From Jidongwangia harbinensis (GTDB lineage: Bacteria > Actinomycetota > Actinomycetes > Mycobacteriales > Micromonosporaceae): a stretch of 64,000 nucleotides of DNA. The notes beneath the pieces were generated by a model, which was not told the origin of the DNA, ran no database searches, and worked only from the letters and a program-made list of their open reading frames with translations. Of the stretch, positions 23,970-37,847 are shown one piece after another; position 1 is the first letter of the stretch; each line of letters begins with the position of its first letter. A program made the position numbers and the translations under genes. The stretch spans positions 208,846-272,845 of the forward strand of contig NZ_JAIWNC010000012.1 in NCBI RefSeq assembly GCF_020216025.1, in the 5' to 3' direction.

Positions 23970-24668
23970 TCAGGCCGCCGCGGCACGCACCGGCTCGGCG
24001 GCCGCCCACTGCTCGGCCCGTCGGCCCGCGCCGGCCGGTGGCATGGTCGCGGTGGTGCGCAACGGCGCGGCACAGGCTTCGGCCCGGAGGGTACGCAGTT
24101 CCGCGGCCGCCCGCTCGGCCGTCTCCCAGGCCTGCCGTTCCCGCTCGGTGGCGGCCCGGTACCCGGCCAGCCGGTGGTCCCGGACGGCGCGGCGCAACGC
24201 GGCCTCCTGCACCGTCGGGTGTGCCCGCGGGTCCCAGCCACGGTGCGCCAGCGCCTCGTTCAGCTGAGCGATGGAGATCTCCCGGCGGCGGCACGCGGCG
24301 ACGGCGGTGCGGTGCAGGTAGCGCTCCCGGTCGGCGTTCTCGGTGCGGGCCCGGCGGCGGCGCATCAGCGGGTACGCGGTGGCGGCGGTCACCCGGCGGG
24401 ACTCGGCGTCCGCCTCCGCGTAGGCGGCCCAGGCCGCGTCCACCTCGGCGAGCGCGTGCTGCCAGGCGGTACGGCAACGGCCGGCATGCGCGGCGGCCCG
24501 GTCGGCGGCGGCCGCCAGCTCCGTGGCGTACCCCGGATCGACGGTCTTCGCCGCAGGCGGCGGACTGGTGACGAGATTGTGCGGCAGCGCCATGATCGCC
24601 ACGACGAGTGCGACCAGGAGCAGCAGGATCATCCAGATGGCGGCGGCGTTCGGAATGGCTTCAAGCAT
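23970..24668 (-). CDS. Membrane-anchored coiled-coil protein of unknown function
   Basis: 232 residues. One N-terminal membrane helix (about residues 10-28, IWMILLLLVALVVAIMAL) is followed by about 170 residues of Ala/Arg/Glu-rich helix predicted to form coiled coils, then a short Ala/Pro tail. I recognise no enzyme motif. A WDPRAHPTVQEAALRRAV segment suggests a small ordered region. The ATG at 24668 has GAGGTG upstream. It may scaffold at the membrane; nothing nearby indicates a partner. Confidence 0.7.
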   Translation of the reverse strand: MLEAIPNAAAIWMILLLLVALVVAIMALPHNLVTSPPPAAKTVDPGYATELAAAADRAAAHAGRCRTAWQHALAEVDAAWAAYAEADAESRRVTAATAYPLMRRRRARTENADRERYLHRTAVAACRRREISIAQLNEALAHRGWDPRAHPTVQEAALRRAVRDHRLAGYRAATERERQAWETAERAAAELRTLRAEACAAPLRTTATMPPAGAGRRAEQWAAAEPVRAAAA

Positions 24669-24800
24669 GATCGACACCTCGAGGGATGGAGTTCGCTTCG
24701 GAGCTTCGGGGCCGGGACGGCGTTCCACGGTGACCGTTGCTCCGGGCGGCCGCAGGTGTGGACGGCGGCCCGGGACGTCACGGGTGCAGGATGTCGGCGA

Positions 24801-25313
24801 TCAGAACAGCGGCGGGGCGCGCGACCCGTGGGCCCGGGGGCCGGTGCCGGCAGGGAGGGTGGCGGCGTCCGGGTGCGGCCGGTCGATCTCGGCCGGGTGG
24901 AGTGCGGTGGGGAGGCGGGGCGCGGCGAGGGCCACTGCGACCGCGGCCGTTCCGGGGTCGGGGCTTCCTGCCGGACGGCTGGCGACGGCGGGGCTGTCGG
25001 CGGGGCGACTCGCTACCGCGGGGCTGTCAGCGGGGCGGCCCGCGACCGCAGGGCTGTCAGCGGGGCGGCCCGCGACCGCAGGACTCTCGGCCAGGCGGCT
25101 CTCAACCGGGCGGTCCTCGGCGTGGAGGGCCGGCTGGGCCGTCACGTCCGGGCCGAAGCTGGGCGCCGGGAAGGCCGGGGCCGCGAAGGCGAGCGCCAGC
25201 AGGGCCAGACCGGTCAGAAAGCGCAGCAGCCGGTGCCCGTCCCAATGACGGGGCAGGATGCGCGCAACCTCGGCCACAATCGCCAACTTACCGGTCTGCC
25301 CCCGAACCTGCAC
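24801..25313 (-). CDS. Hypothetical secreted or anchored protein with decapeptide repeats
   Basis: 170 residues. A hydrophobic segment (about residues 28-48, LLRFLTGLALLALAFAAPAF) could be a membrane anchor or signal sequence. It is followed by five tandem decapeptides of the form DSPAVAGRPA, encoded by a 30-bp DNA repeat, and a Pro/Ala-rich end. No fold is recognised. Codon bias and the kept frame support coding, but the low complexity leaves this uncertain. The GTG at 25313 is the assumed start. Confidence 0.55.
   Translation of the reverse strand: MQVRGQTGKLAIVAEVARILPRHWDGHRLLRFLTGLALLALAFAAPAFPAPSFGPDVTAQPALHAEDRPVESRLAESPAVAGRPADSPAVAGRPADSPAVASRPADSPAVASRPAGSPDPGTAAVAVALAAPRLPTALHPAEIDRPHPDAATLPAGTGPRAHGSRAPPLF
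24961..25110. repeat. 30-bp tandem repeat (five units)
   Basis: Five consecutive 30-bp units begin at 24961, 24991, 25021, 25051 and 25081; the third and fourth are identical (starting GGGCTGTCAGCGGGGCGGCC). They encode the decapeptide repeats of the minus-strand protein. Confidence 0.9.
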
Positions 25314-25477
25314 AGGTCATCCCATGTGCGGCGTTCGTCCCGCGCACCATGGGGGCATGCCGGCCGGCGATCTCGGCGCCGACCGGCGCGGCGGCCCGAT
25401 CATGAGGGACGGAGCAGATCATGGCGCCCCTCCACCACGCGACACGCCCTGCCGCCCGAGCACAACGTGCATGGGCT

Positions 25478-25496
25478 TGACCCGGTTCGACGGACA
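25478..25496 (+). repeat. Left terminal inverted repeat of the IS3 element
   Basis: TGACCCGGTTCGACGGACA. It matches the reverse complement of 26764-26782 at 17 of 19 positions. Confidence 0.8.
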
Positions 25497-25516
25497 GGGT
25501 TGATGTGTGTTGATCC

Positions 25517-26410
25517 TCAAGCTGCTGTGCGGACGGTTGGCGGCTGGGCGCTGGTGGCGGTTTCGTATGCGGCTGGGCTGAGGTAGCCGAGGCTGGAATG
25601 CCGGCGCCGGGTGTTGTACCAGCCCTCGACGTAGGCGAATATCGCCTGCCGGGCGGCGGTGCGGGTGGGCCAGGCCTGGCGGTGGATGAGTTCGGTTTTG
25701 AGCGTGGCGAAGAACGACTCCGCGACGGCGTTGTCCCAGCACTGGCCACGCCGGCCGACCGACAACCGCACCCCGTGCTGGCCAGCGAGGCGGGCGTGTT
25801 GAGCGCTGGTGTATTGGCAGCCGCGGTCGGAATGAAAGATCAGCCCGTCAGCCGGCCGGCGCCGGGTGAGGGCGTCGGACAGGGCGGCGTCGACCAGGTC
25901 GGTGCGTAGGTGATCGGCGACGGCCCAGCCCACCACCCGCCGCGATGCCAGGTCGATGACGGTGGCCAGGTACAGCCACCCTTCCCACGTGTTGATGTAG
26001 GTGATGTCGCCGCACCAGCGGGTGTCGACCGCTGTTGCGTCGACGGTGAAGTCCCGGCCGATCAGGTCCGGCCGCGCCGTCGCGTTCGGGTCGGCAATCG
26101 TGGTGAGCCGCCACCGGCGTGGGCTCTTGCCGCGGATCCCGGCGGCCCGCATCCGGCGGGCGATGCGTTTACGGCCATGCCGCAGACCGGCGTCGGCGAG
26201 CTCGGCGTGGATCCGCGGTGCACCGTAGGTGCCGTCCGACGCCGCATGCACCTCGCGGATCTTGACCGTGAGCTGCTCATCGACCCGCGCGCGGGTGCTG
26301 CGCTCATGGCGGGCGTAGTAGGCGGACCGGGAGACCTTCAACAGCTCACACGCGCGTTTGACGCTGTGCTCGCCGGCCTGCTCCGCCTCGACGAACGGAT
26401 ACACGTTCAC
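25517..26410 (-). CDS. IS3-family transposase OrfB (DDE integrase core)
   Basis: 297 residues. An N-terminal HTH_21-like region (HSVKRACELLKVSRSAYYARHER, TYGAPRIHAELADAG) is followed by an rve integrase core with the DDE triad: DITYINTWEGWLYLATVIDL (first Asp), FHSDRGCQYTS (second Asp), and NAVAESFFATLKTELI (Glu). The end, YNTRRRHSSLGYLSPAAYE, is classic IS3. It catalyses strand transfer of the element. The GTG at 26410 overlaps the stop of orfA by 4 bp (GTGA), so OrfB is made by reinitiation or frameshifting. Confidence 0.95.
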   Translation of the reverse strand: MNVYPFVEAEQAGEHSVKRACELLKVSRSAYYARHERSTRARVDEQLTVKIREVHAASDGTYGAPRIHAELADAGLRHGRKRIARRMRAAGIRGKSPRRWRLTTIADPNATARPDLIGRDFTVDATAVDTRWCGDITYINTWEGWLYLATVIDLASRRVVGWAVADHLRTDLVDAALSDALTRRRPADGLIFHSDRGCQYTSAQHARLAGQHGVRLSVGRRGQCWDNAVAESFFATLKTELIHRQAWPTRTAARQAIFAYVEGWYNTRRRHSSLGYLSPAAYETATSAQPPTVRTAA

Positions 26411-26730
26411 CGGGTCTCCCTCGCGAAGAAAGCCGTCGCCCGCTTGAGGATGTCGACGTCCTGCTGCAACCGGCGGTTCTCCCGCCGCAACCGCGACAAC
26501 TCCGCCCGCTCCTCGGACGTCAACCCATCCGACCGCGTACCCGCATCAACCTCGGCCTGCTTGACCCACTGCCGCACCGCGGTCTCGGTCAGATCGAAAT
26601 CCTCGGTGACCTGAGCGATCGTGCGGTCACCACGCTGACACAACTCGACAATCTCAGCCTTGAACTGCGGCGTGAACGCCCGCCGAGGCCGAGACCGCTT
26701 CTTCCCCACACTCTCCATGATGCTCGACAT
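26407..26730 (-). CDS. IS3-family OrfA (HTH DNA-binding protein)
   Basis: 107 residues. The HTH_8-type region is RRAFTPQFKAEIVELCQRGDRTIAQVTEDFDLTETAVRQWVKQAE, followed by a leucine-zipper-like LSRLRRENRRLQQDVDILKRATAFFA, the standard IS3 OrfA layout. It binds the terminal repeats and, as an OrfAB fusion, forms the full transposase. It appears intact. Confidence 0.95.
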   Translation of the reverse strand: MSSIMESVGKKRSRPRRAFTPQFKAEIVELCQRGDRTIAQVTEDFDLTETAVRQWVKQAEVDAGTRSDGLTSEERAELSRLRRENRRLQQDVDILKRATAFFARETR

Positions 26731-26763
26731 CCTCCCGGAACCCCACCGGCTCCAGATCTCAGA

Positions 26764-26782
26764 TGTCCGTCAAAGCGGGTCA
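26764..26782 (-). repeat. Right terminal inverted repeat of the IS3 element
   Basis: On the minus strand TGACCCGCTTTGACGGACA, matching the left end at 17 of 19 positions. Confidence 0.8.
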
Positions 26783-26788
26783 GGCCCA

Positions 26789-27380
26789 GCAGAGATACGG
26801 CGCGCTCCGAACCCTAAACCCACACACCCGGCCGGCCCCAGCACCTCGTGCAGAGATGCGGCGCCCTCCGCGCCCAACAACCACACACGCAACCACCCCC
26901 AACACGGCGTGCAGAAATCCGGCGCGCTCCGCACCCCAAAACCACACACCCGGCCAGCCCCAGCACCACGTGCAGAAATCCGGCACCCTCCGCACCCCAA
27001 AACCACACACCCGGCCAGCCCCAGCACCACGTGCAGAAATCCGGCACCCTCCGCACCCCAAAACCACACGCGCAGCCGGCCCCAGCACCACGTGCAGAAT
27101 GCGGCACCCTCCGAACCCGAAACCCACACACCCGGCCAGCCCCAGCACCTCGTGCAGAAATGCGGCACCCTCCGCGCCCAACAACCACACACGCAACCAC
27201 CCCCAACACGGCGTGCAGAAATCCGACGCGCTCCGCACCCCAAAACCACACACGCAGCCGGCCCCAGCACCACGTGCAGAAATGCGGCACCCTCCAAACC
27301 CGAAACCCACACACCCGGCCAGCCGACCCAGCACCACGTGCAGAAATGCGGCACCCTCAGCACCCCGAAACCACACGCGC
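26789..27380. repeat. 61-bp tandem array, ten units, extreme strand asymmetry
   Basis: Units start (GCAGARAT...) at 26789, 26850, 26911, 26972, 27033, 27094, 27154, 27215, 27276 and 27340, so the period is 61 bp except for single 60 and 64 bp steps. The whole unit is conserved, not just part of it, so this is not a CRISPR. Units 1-3 are repeated as units 6-8, showing higher-order duplication. The plus strand is rich in C and A with few G runs. The minus strand has GGGG, GGG, GGGG and GGG runs in each unit, able in principle to form G-quadruplexes. 61 is not a multiple of three and frames through it have no gene-like composition. It lies between the IS3 element and the sirtuin gene; from 27380 to 27639 the DNA is non-coding with perhaps decayed copies. 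Confidence 0.92.
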
Positions 27381-27639
27381 CGTTGCGCCGGCCCGTGCCC
27401 GCGCGACCTCCGCAAGGCGCACCACGCCGCCCCGCCAGAATCCGGCGATCCGACGTCGTGACACGCCGACACCTGGCGCGATGCGGTCATCGTCACCACC
27501 GCAATTCCGCAGTCGGAGCGCACAAATGCCGCAGACACCCCGCCCGCCAGCGCCGGCACACCACGGGCACTCGCGACGACCTCGGCACGCTGCCCGAGAG
27601 GCGGGGTGGCCACCGCGGCGGGTGAGGGACCATGGACGG

Positions 27640-28491
27640 GTGAACCTTGTGCAGACCGACCGGACCGGTGAGCTGGCGGACTGGATCGCCGACGGTGGCG
27701 TCGTGGTCCTCAGCGGGGCCGGCCTGTCCACCGAGTCCGGCATTCCGGACTACCGCGGCCCGTCCGGCGCGGCCCGGCGCGCGACGCCGATGACCTATCA
27801 GGCTTTCACCCGCGATCCGGTGGCGCGCCGGCGTTACTGGGCGCGCAGCCACCTGGGCTGGCGCACGATCGGGGACGCCCAGCCGAATGCCGGGCATCGG
27901 GCGGTGGCGCGGCTGCAGCACCTCGGCGTGCTGGACGGCATTGTGACGCAGAACGTGGACGGCCTGCACTCGGCCGCCGGGGCCCGGGACGTGGTGGAAC
28001 TGCACGGCAACCTGTCCCGGATCGTCTGCCTGGACTGTGGTGAGCGGAGCGGGCGGCAGGACCTGGAACGGCGTCTGGACGCGGCCAATCCGGGGTTCGC
28101 GGCGGCGGTGTCGGCGGTGAACCCGGACGGTGACGTGGAGATCGACGACGCCGAGCTGGACGGGTTCTCGGTGGTGGACTGTGCCGGGTGTGGCGGCATG
28201 CTGAAGCCGGACGTGGTGTATTTCGGGGAGACCGTGCCGCCGGAGCGGGTGAGCGCCAGCTTCGCTCTGGTGTGCGCCGCCCGTACCCTGCTGGTCCTGG
28301 GGTCGTCGTTGACGGTGATGTCGGGGCGCCGCTTCGTGTTGCGGGCGGCCAAGGAGGGCATCCGGGTGGCGATCGTGAACCAGGGCGTGACCCGGGGCGA
28401 CCCGTATGCGGGGCTGCGGGTGGACGCACCACTGGGTGCGGCGCTGACCGCTCTGGCGGACCGGCTGGGGCAGGCCCCGGTCACCAGTTGA
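27640..28491 (+). CDS. Sir2-family NAD-dependent protein deacylase (sirtuin)
   Basis: 283 residues with all sirtuin motifs: GAGLSTESGIPDYRG (NAD site), TQNVDGLH, ELHGNL (catalytic His), two zinc Cys pairs CLDC and CAGC, KPDVVYFGE, GSSLTV and AIVNQG. It removes acyl groups from lysines using NAD+, in the cytoplasm. The GTG at 27640 follows GAGGGA; a second GTG at 27649 is possible. The gene is immediately downstream of the 61-bp array. A small membrane protein gene follows with its own promoter. Confidence 0.93.
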   Translation: MNLVQTDRTGELADWIADGGVVVLSGAGLSTESGIPDYRGPSGAARRATPMTYQAFTRDPVARRRYWARSHLGWRTIGDAQPNAGHRAVARLQHLGVLDGIVTQNVDGLHSAAGARDVVELHGNLSRIVCLDCGERSGRQDLERRLDAANPGFAAAVSAVNPDGDVEIDDAELDGFSVVDCAGCGGMLKPDVVYFGETVPPERVSASFALVCAARTLLVLGSSLTVMSGRRFVLRAAKEGIRVAIVNQGVTRGDPYAGLRVDAPLGAALTALADRLGQAPVTS

Positions 28492-28533
28492 GGTCGGGTA
28501 TCCGTACTCATCCGGGCGGGTCCGCCGGTCGCC

Positions 28534-28539
28534 TAGGTT
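28534..28539 (+). promoter_or_regulatory. -10 element of leaderless promoter (membrane protein at 28547)
   Basis: TAGGTT, exactly 7 nt before the ATG at 28547, with no ribosome binding site between. It is the clearest of the leaderless starts in the window. Confidence 0.6.
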
Positions 28540-28546
28540 CGTGGGT

Positions 28547-28981
28547 ATGACATTGATGATCTTCCGGGGTCGCCCGGTGCTCGGTGCGGTCGCCCTGGCC
28601 GGTGTCACGGTTCTGGTCTGGTGGGGCTGGCTCGGCGGGGACACCACCAAGGAGCTGGATCCGGTAACCGGCAACGAGACCGGGCCGTACTCGGCGATGC
28701 AGGTCGCCGGCTGCGTGCTGACGTTGTCGGCGGTGCTGGTGGTCGCCGTGCTGGCCGGGGTTCCGCGCCGGCCGGCGGCAGCCGTGATGACCGTGTCGTT
28801 CACCGTGGCGTGGACGGTGCAGGCGGCCGCGGCGGACGACTCGGGGCTGTACCTGGTCGGCGCGATCCTGGTGGCGGCCGGGATGACGGTGGGTACGGCG
28901 GCGGTGGTGCTGCTGACCGGCCTGGTGCGGGACCGGTGGCCCGCCTCGTCGACCGTCCCCAGTAGACTCGGCCGGCCTTGA
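28547..28981 (+). CDS. Four-helix membrane protein of unknown function
   Basis: 144 residues with four hydrophobic segments (about residues 10-28, 50-70, 76-94 and 99-122) and little else. The loop after helix 1 is acidic (GGDTTKELDPVTGNETGPYS). No family is recognised; it has the look of a lineage-specific actinobacterial integral membrane protein. The start is set by the TAGGTT element 7 nt upstream. A GTG two codons earlier is less likely. Confidence 0.75.
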   Translation: MTLMIFRGRPVLGAVALAGVTVLVWWGWLGGDTTKELDPVTGNETGPYSAMQVAGCVLTLSAVLVVAVLAGVPRRPAAAVMTVSFTVAWTVQAAAADDSGLYLVGAILVAAGMTVGTAAVVLLTGLVRDRWPASSTVPSRLGRP

Positions 28982-29065
28982 GCGTCCATTTCGCCGCCTA
29001 AGTCCACCTAGAGAGCGTTTGCTGGACCGTAACCGTGCTGAAACCTAAATAAAGACGACGGTCCA

Positions 29066-29122
29066 TTGACGTGACCGGACTCACTGGAGTTAACTGCCGG
29101 AACCGCTCCCGAAACCGGTTCC
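29066..29122 (+). promoter_or_regulatory. Promoter with candidate LacI-type operators
   Basis: TTGACG (29066-29071) and TTAACT (29090-29095) are 18 bp apart. Just downstream lie GGAACCGCTCCC (29099-29110) and GAAACCGGTTCC (29111-29122), near-palindromes with the central CG step typical of LacI-family operators. They sit where a repressor would block transcription of the lacI-type gene that starts at 29163. Confidence 0.5.
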
Positions 29123-29162
29123 GAAATGACGTGGCAACCGGCCGGACATCCCCGGAGGACCA

Positions 29163-30167
<1,005 letters not shown>

Positions 30168-30280
30168 GCCCGCATTCCACGGACATCGAGGTACCGGCTC
30201 CCGGCCGGCGCCGCGATACCGCACGCCCTCGTACCGGGGGCACACCTCTCACCCGATTGCAGTACCCGAGGAGAAATTCG

Positions 30281-31966
30281 ATGCAGAGAAGAAGGTTGTT
30301 CCCGATCGCCCTGGCGGGCGTGCTCGCCACGGGCGGCCTCGCCGCGTGCGGCGACTCGCCGAACGCCAACAACTCCAACAGCAACAAGCAGGCCGCCACG
30401 TTCCTCAGCGTGGGCATGCCGCAGGGTCCGCAGACCGAGAACCACAATCCCTTCCTGTCCACGTCGGCCGGCTCCATGCTGGGCTACAAGTGGATGATCT
30501 ACGAGCCCCTGATGATGTGGAACCCGGTGAAGCCGGCCGAGCCGTCGAAGCCGTGGCTGGCCACCGGCGCCGAGTGGGCCCCGGACAACAAGAGCGTCAA
30601 GATCACCCTGCGGGACAACGCCACCTGGTCCGACGGCCAGAAGGTGACCGGGAACGACGTCGCGTTCACGCACAACCTGATCAAGAAGACCAAGGCCCTC
30701 AACACCAACAACACGCCGTACGGCGACATCTCGGCGACCGGCAACGTGGTGACCATCAAGTTCACCTCGTCGATGTTCGTGTACCGGGAGAAGTTCCTGG
30801 GCCAGAACCCGATCGTGCCCGAGCACCTGTGGAAGGACATCAAGGACCCGACGACCGACGCGGTGAAGAACCCGGTCGGCTCCGGCCCGTACACGCTGAA
30901 GTCCTTCACCCCGCAGACCACCACGCTGAGCGTGCGCACCTCCGGCTACTGGCAGGAACTGCCGGCCGTGAAGGAGCTGCGGTACACCTCGTACACCGAC
31001 AACAACGCGCAGACCACGGCGCTGGCCGACGGTTCCGCCGAGTGGTCGTTCGTGTTCATCCCGAACTACAAGGCCGTCTTCGTCGACAAGAACCCGGAGC
31101 ACTACAAGGTCTGGGCGCCGCCGGTGCTGGGCATCCACGGCCTCTACCTGAACACCAAGAAGGCGCCCCTGGACAACGTGGCGCTGCGCAAGGCGATCGA
31201 CCTGGTGGTCAACCGCGAGGACATCTTCCAGCAGGCGTCGGCGGGCTACTTCCACCCGGTGGTGACCAGCGTGACGGGCCTGCCGTCGCCGGCCGGTGAC
31301 ACGTTCATCGCCCCGGAGTACAAGGGCAAGACCCACGCCGTCGACGTCGCCGCCGCCAAGCAGGTCCTCACCCAGGCCGGCTTCAAGCTCAACGGCAGCA
31401 CGCTGACCGACCCGAGCGGCAAGCCGGTGAAGATCGCGCTGACCGACCCGGCCGGCTGGTCCGACTACCAGACCTCGCTGGAGATCGTGAAGGACAACCT
31501 GTCCCAGATCGGGATCGCCGCCACGGTGGAGAAGGCCAACCAGGACGCCTGGTTCAAGAACGTCGAGGAGGGCAACTTCGACGCCACGTTCCGGTGGACC
31601 AACGGCGGCTCGACGCCGTACGACATCTACCAGACCGTGATGGACGGCGCGCTGCTCAAGCCGATCGGCCAGGCCTCGCCGGCCGGCAACTTCGGCCGCT
31701 TCGACAACCCGCAGGCGACCGCGGCGATCAAGGCGTACCGCGAGGCCGGTGACGACGCCGCCCGTACCGCCGCGCTGAACACCATGCAGAAGGTGTTCGT
31801 GGAGCAGGTTCCGATGGTGCCGGTCGGCGCGGACAACGTCGGCGCGGCGTACAGCACGAAGAACTGGGTCGGCTGGCCGGACGACAGCAACCCGTACGGC
31901 GCCGGGCAGCCCACCCAGGCCAACGCGCTGGACGTGGTCCTGCACCTGAAGCCCGCCACTTCCTGA
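30281..31966 (+). CDS. Substrate-binding lipoprotein of a DppA/OppA-family ABC importer
   Basis: 561 residues. The lipoprotein signal has its lipobox at LAAC (Cys23), followed by an Asn/Ser-rich linker. The mature part is an SBP_bac_5 (cluster C) protein: WSDGQKVTGNDVAFTHNLI, VGSGPYTLKSF, LYLNTKKAPLDNVALRKAIDLVVNREDI and RFDNPQATAAI. Members bind peptides, nickel or, in clusters such as this with a beta-glucosidase, oligosaccharides. The neighbouring GH1 gene and LacI regulator favour a cellobiose-like or other beta-glucoside ligand; this is inferred. The ATG at 30281 has GAGGAG. A 12-bp hairpin follows the gene. Confidence 0.9.
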   Translation: MQRRRLFPIALAGVLATGGLAACGDSPNANNSNSNKQAATFLSVGMPQGPQTENHNPFLSTSAGSMLGYKWMIYEPLMMWNPVKPAEPSKPWLATGAEWAPDNKSVKITLRDNATWSDGQKVTGNDVAFTHNLIKKTKALNTNNTPYGDISATGNVVTIKFTSSMFVYREKFLGQNPIVPEHLWKDIKDPTTDAVKNPVGSGPYTLKSFTPQTTTLSVRTSGYWQELPAVKELRYTSYTDNNAQTTALADGSAEWSFVFIPNYKAVFVDKNPEHYKVWAPPVLGIHGLYLNTKKAPLDNVALRKAIDLVVNREDIFQQASAGYFHPVVTSVTGLPSPAGDTFIAPEYKGKTHAVDVAAAKQVLTQAGFKLNGSTLTDPSGKPVKIALTDPAGWSDYQTSLEIVKDNLSQIGIAATVEKANQDAWFKNVEEGNFDATFRWTNGGSTPYDIYQTVMDGALLKPIGQASPAGNFGRFDNPQATAAIKAYREAGDDAARTAALNTMQKVFVEQVPMVPVGADNVGAAYSTKNWVGWPDDSNPYGAGQPTQANALDVVLHLKPATS

Positions 31967-31978
31967 TCTCACGTCGCT

Positions 31979-32007
31979 CCCGGCACCGGCACGACGCCGG
32001 TGCCGGG
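31979..32007 (+). terminator. Hairpin after the binding-protein gene
   Basis: A perfect 12-bp stem (CCCGGCACCGGC / GCCGGTGCCGGG) with a 5-nt loop, 12 bp after the stop. It probably attenuates readthrough or protects the upstream mRNA, giving more binding protein than transporter, as is common in ABC operons. Confidence 0.65.
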
Positions 32008-32046
32008 GGCGGCACGCTGACCACCCCATCAAGACAGGAACTCGGC

Positions 32047-33149
32047 ATGACGTCGATTCAAGACGCCCCGGCGCCGGCCAGCGAGGTGGTGCTGGAGGCG
32101 GCCGGCCTGACCAAACACTTCCCGGTACGCCGCAGCCTGCGCGACCTCTTCAGCCGGACGCACCACGCCGTGCACGCCGTCGACGACGTGGACCTCACGT
32201 TGCGCCGGGGCCGGGTGACCGCCCTGGTCGGCGAGTCCGGCTCGGGCAAGTCCACGGTGGCCCGCCTGCTCGCGCAGCTCTATCCCCGGACCGGCGGTGA
32301 CATCCGGCTGCACGGCACGTCCACCCGGGTCTCCGGCGGCCGGCAGTTCCGGCAGTACGCCGCGCGGGTGCAGATGATCTTCCAGGACCCGTTCGCGTCG
32401 CTGAACCCGGTGCACACCATCCGGTACCACCTGACCCGGGCACTGAAGATCCACCACAACGCCGGCCGCACCTCGGCCGACCTCGAGCGCGCACTGCACG
32501 ACCTGCTGAACCGGGTGTCGCTGACGCCGCCCGAACGCTACCTCGACAAGTTCCCGCACGAGTTGTCCGGCGGCCAGCGGCAGCGCGTCGCGATCGCCCG
32601 GGCGCTGGGCGCGAACCCGGAGGCGCTGCTCGCCGACGAGCCGGTGTCCATGTTGGACGTCTCCATCCGGCTGGGTGTGCTGAACCTGTTGCGGGACCTC
32701 AAGGAACGGCTGAACCTGGCCATCCTCTACATCACCCACGACATCGCCTCGGCGCGGTACTTCGCCGACGAGACCGTGGTGATGTACGCGGGCCGGATGG
32801 TCGAGGGCGGCGACAGCGAGACCGTGACCCAGTCGCCGGCGCACCCGTACACCCGGCTGTTGATCGATTCGGCGCCGGATCCGGACCGCCTGCACGGCAC
32901 GCTCGAGGCCGACACCCGCGATCGCGGTAACGGCGAACCGCCGAGCCTGATCCGGCCGCCGGCCGGCTGCCGGTTCCACCCGCGCTGCCCGATGGCCATG
33001 CCCCGGTGCACCACCGATCTGCCGGTCCGCCTGGAGATCGGCGACCGGCCCGGGCACTGGGCCGCCTGCTGGCTCTACGACCAGGGCACGGTGGCGGCCG
33101 AGCAACCCGGTTCCGCGGCCGCGGCCGGCATCGTCCGGGAGGAGGCGCC

Positions 33150-33153
<4 letters not shown>
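32047..33153 (+). CDS. ABC importer ATPase, OppF/DppF type
   Basis: 368 residues. Walker A GESGSGKS (about 63-70), Q-loop FQDPFASLNPVHT, signature LSGGQRQR, Walker B LLADEP and switch THD are all present. The C-terminal oligopeptide/oligosaccharide extension has the Fe-S-type RFHPRCPMAMPRC cysteines. It hydrolyses ATP at the cytoplasmic face to drive the importer. Walker B reads ALLADEP, as in other OppF proteins. Its stop overlaps the permease ATG (ATGA). The usual gene order is altered: this ATPase precedes the permeases, and its OppD-like partner follows them. Confidence 0.94.
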
Positions 33154-34130
<977 letters not shown>

Positions 34131-34133
34131 GCG

Positions 34134-36223
<2,090 letters not shown>

Positions 36224-36249
36224 GCCTTTTTCATCCCCACAGGAGACCC

Positions 36250-37653
<1,404 letters not shown>

Positions 37654-37668
37654 TGCGCCGGTGACCCC

Positions 37669-37697
37669 GGGGACACGGCCGGCTCGGCCGTGTCCCC
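37669..37697 (+). terminator. Terminator hairpin of the importer/beta-glucosidase operon
   Basis: A perfect 12-bp stem (GGGGACACGGCC / GGCCGTGTCCCC) with a 5-nt loop, 16 bp after the GH1 stop. Confidence 0.75.
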
Positions 37698-37807
37698 TGT
37701 CGGCTAGCCGACACCCGGGGCGCCGTCGCAGGTCAGCTCGGCATTACTGGCATCTTTCCTTACTTTAGTGATCATCGATTTACCTCGGCATTACGCACCG
37801 CTCAGCA

Positions 37808-37847
37808 AGCTTCCCCCAGCACACATCAAGTGGGGGGAGCTACTTCC
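37808..37847 (+). promoter_or_regulatory. 5' leader hairpin that pairs with the ribosome binding site
   Basis: AGCTTCCCCC (37808-37817) can pair with GGGGGGAGCT (37832-37841) over 10 bp, one of them a T-G wobble, with a 14-nt loop. The right arm contains the GGGGGGAG ribosome binding site of the gene that starts with GTG at 37848. Folding would hide that site. The upstream 70 bp are AT-rich for this genome and should hold the promoter. This could be a temperature-, ligand- or protein-sensitive switch, or an incidental fold. Confidence 0.5.

Larger units (their letters stand above)
25478..26782 (-). mobile_element. IS3-family insertion sequence, 1305 bp
   Basis: A complete element bounded by imperfect 19-bp inverted repeats beginning TGACCCG and ending GACGGACA. 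It contains overlapping orfA and orfB on the minus strand. Both frames are intact, so it may be active. No clean target duplication is seen; GGC occurs within one base of each end. The right end abuts a 61-bp tandem array whose first unit looks truncated, so the element probably inserted in or beside the array. Confidence 0.9.

Noticed and set aside
26789..27380. CRISPR array
   Set aside because: The entire 61-bp unit is conserved with no variable spacers, and no cas genes are present. It is a tandem repeat.
26770..27613. Long open frames through the 61-bp array (both strands)
   Set aside because: The period is not a multiple of three, the products are low-complexity repeats with no start signal, and composition follows the DNA repeat rather than a protein.
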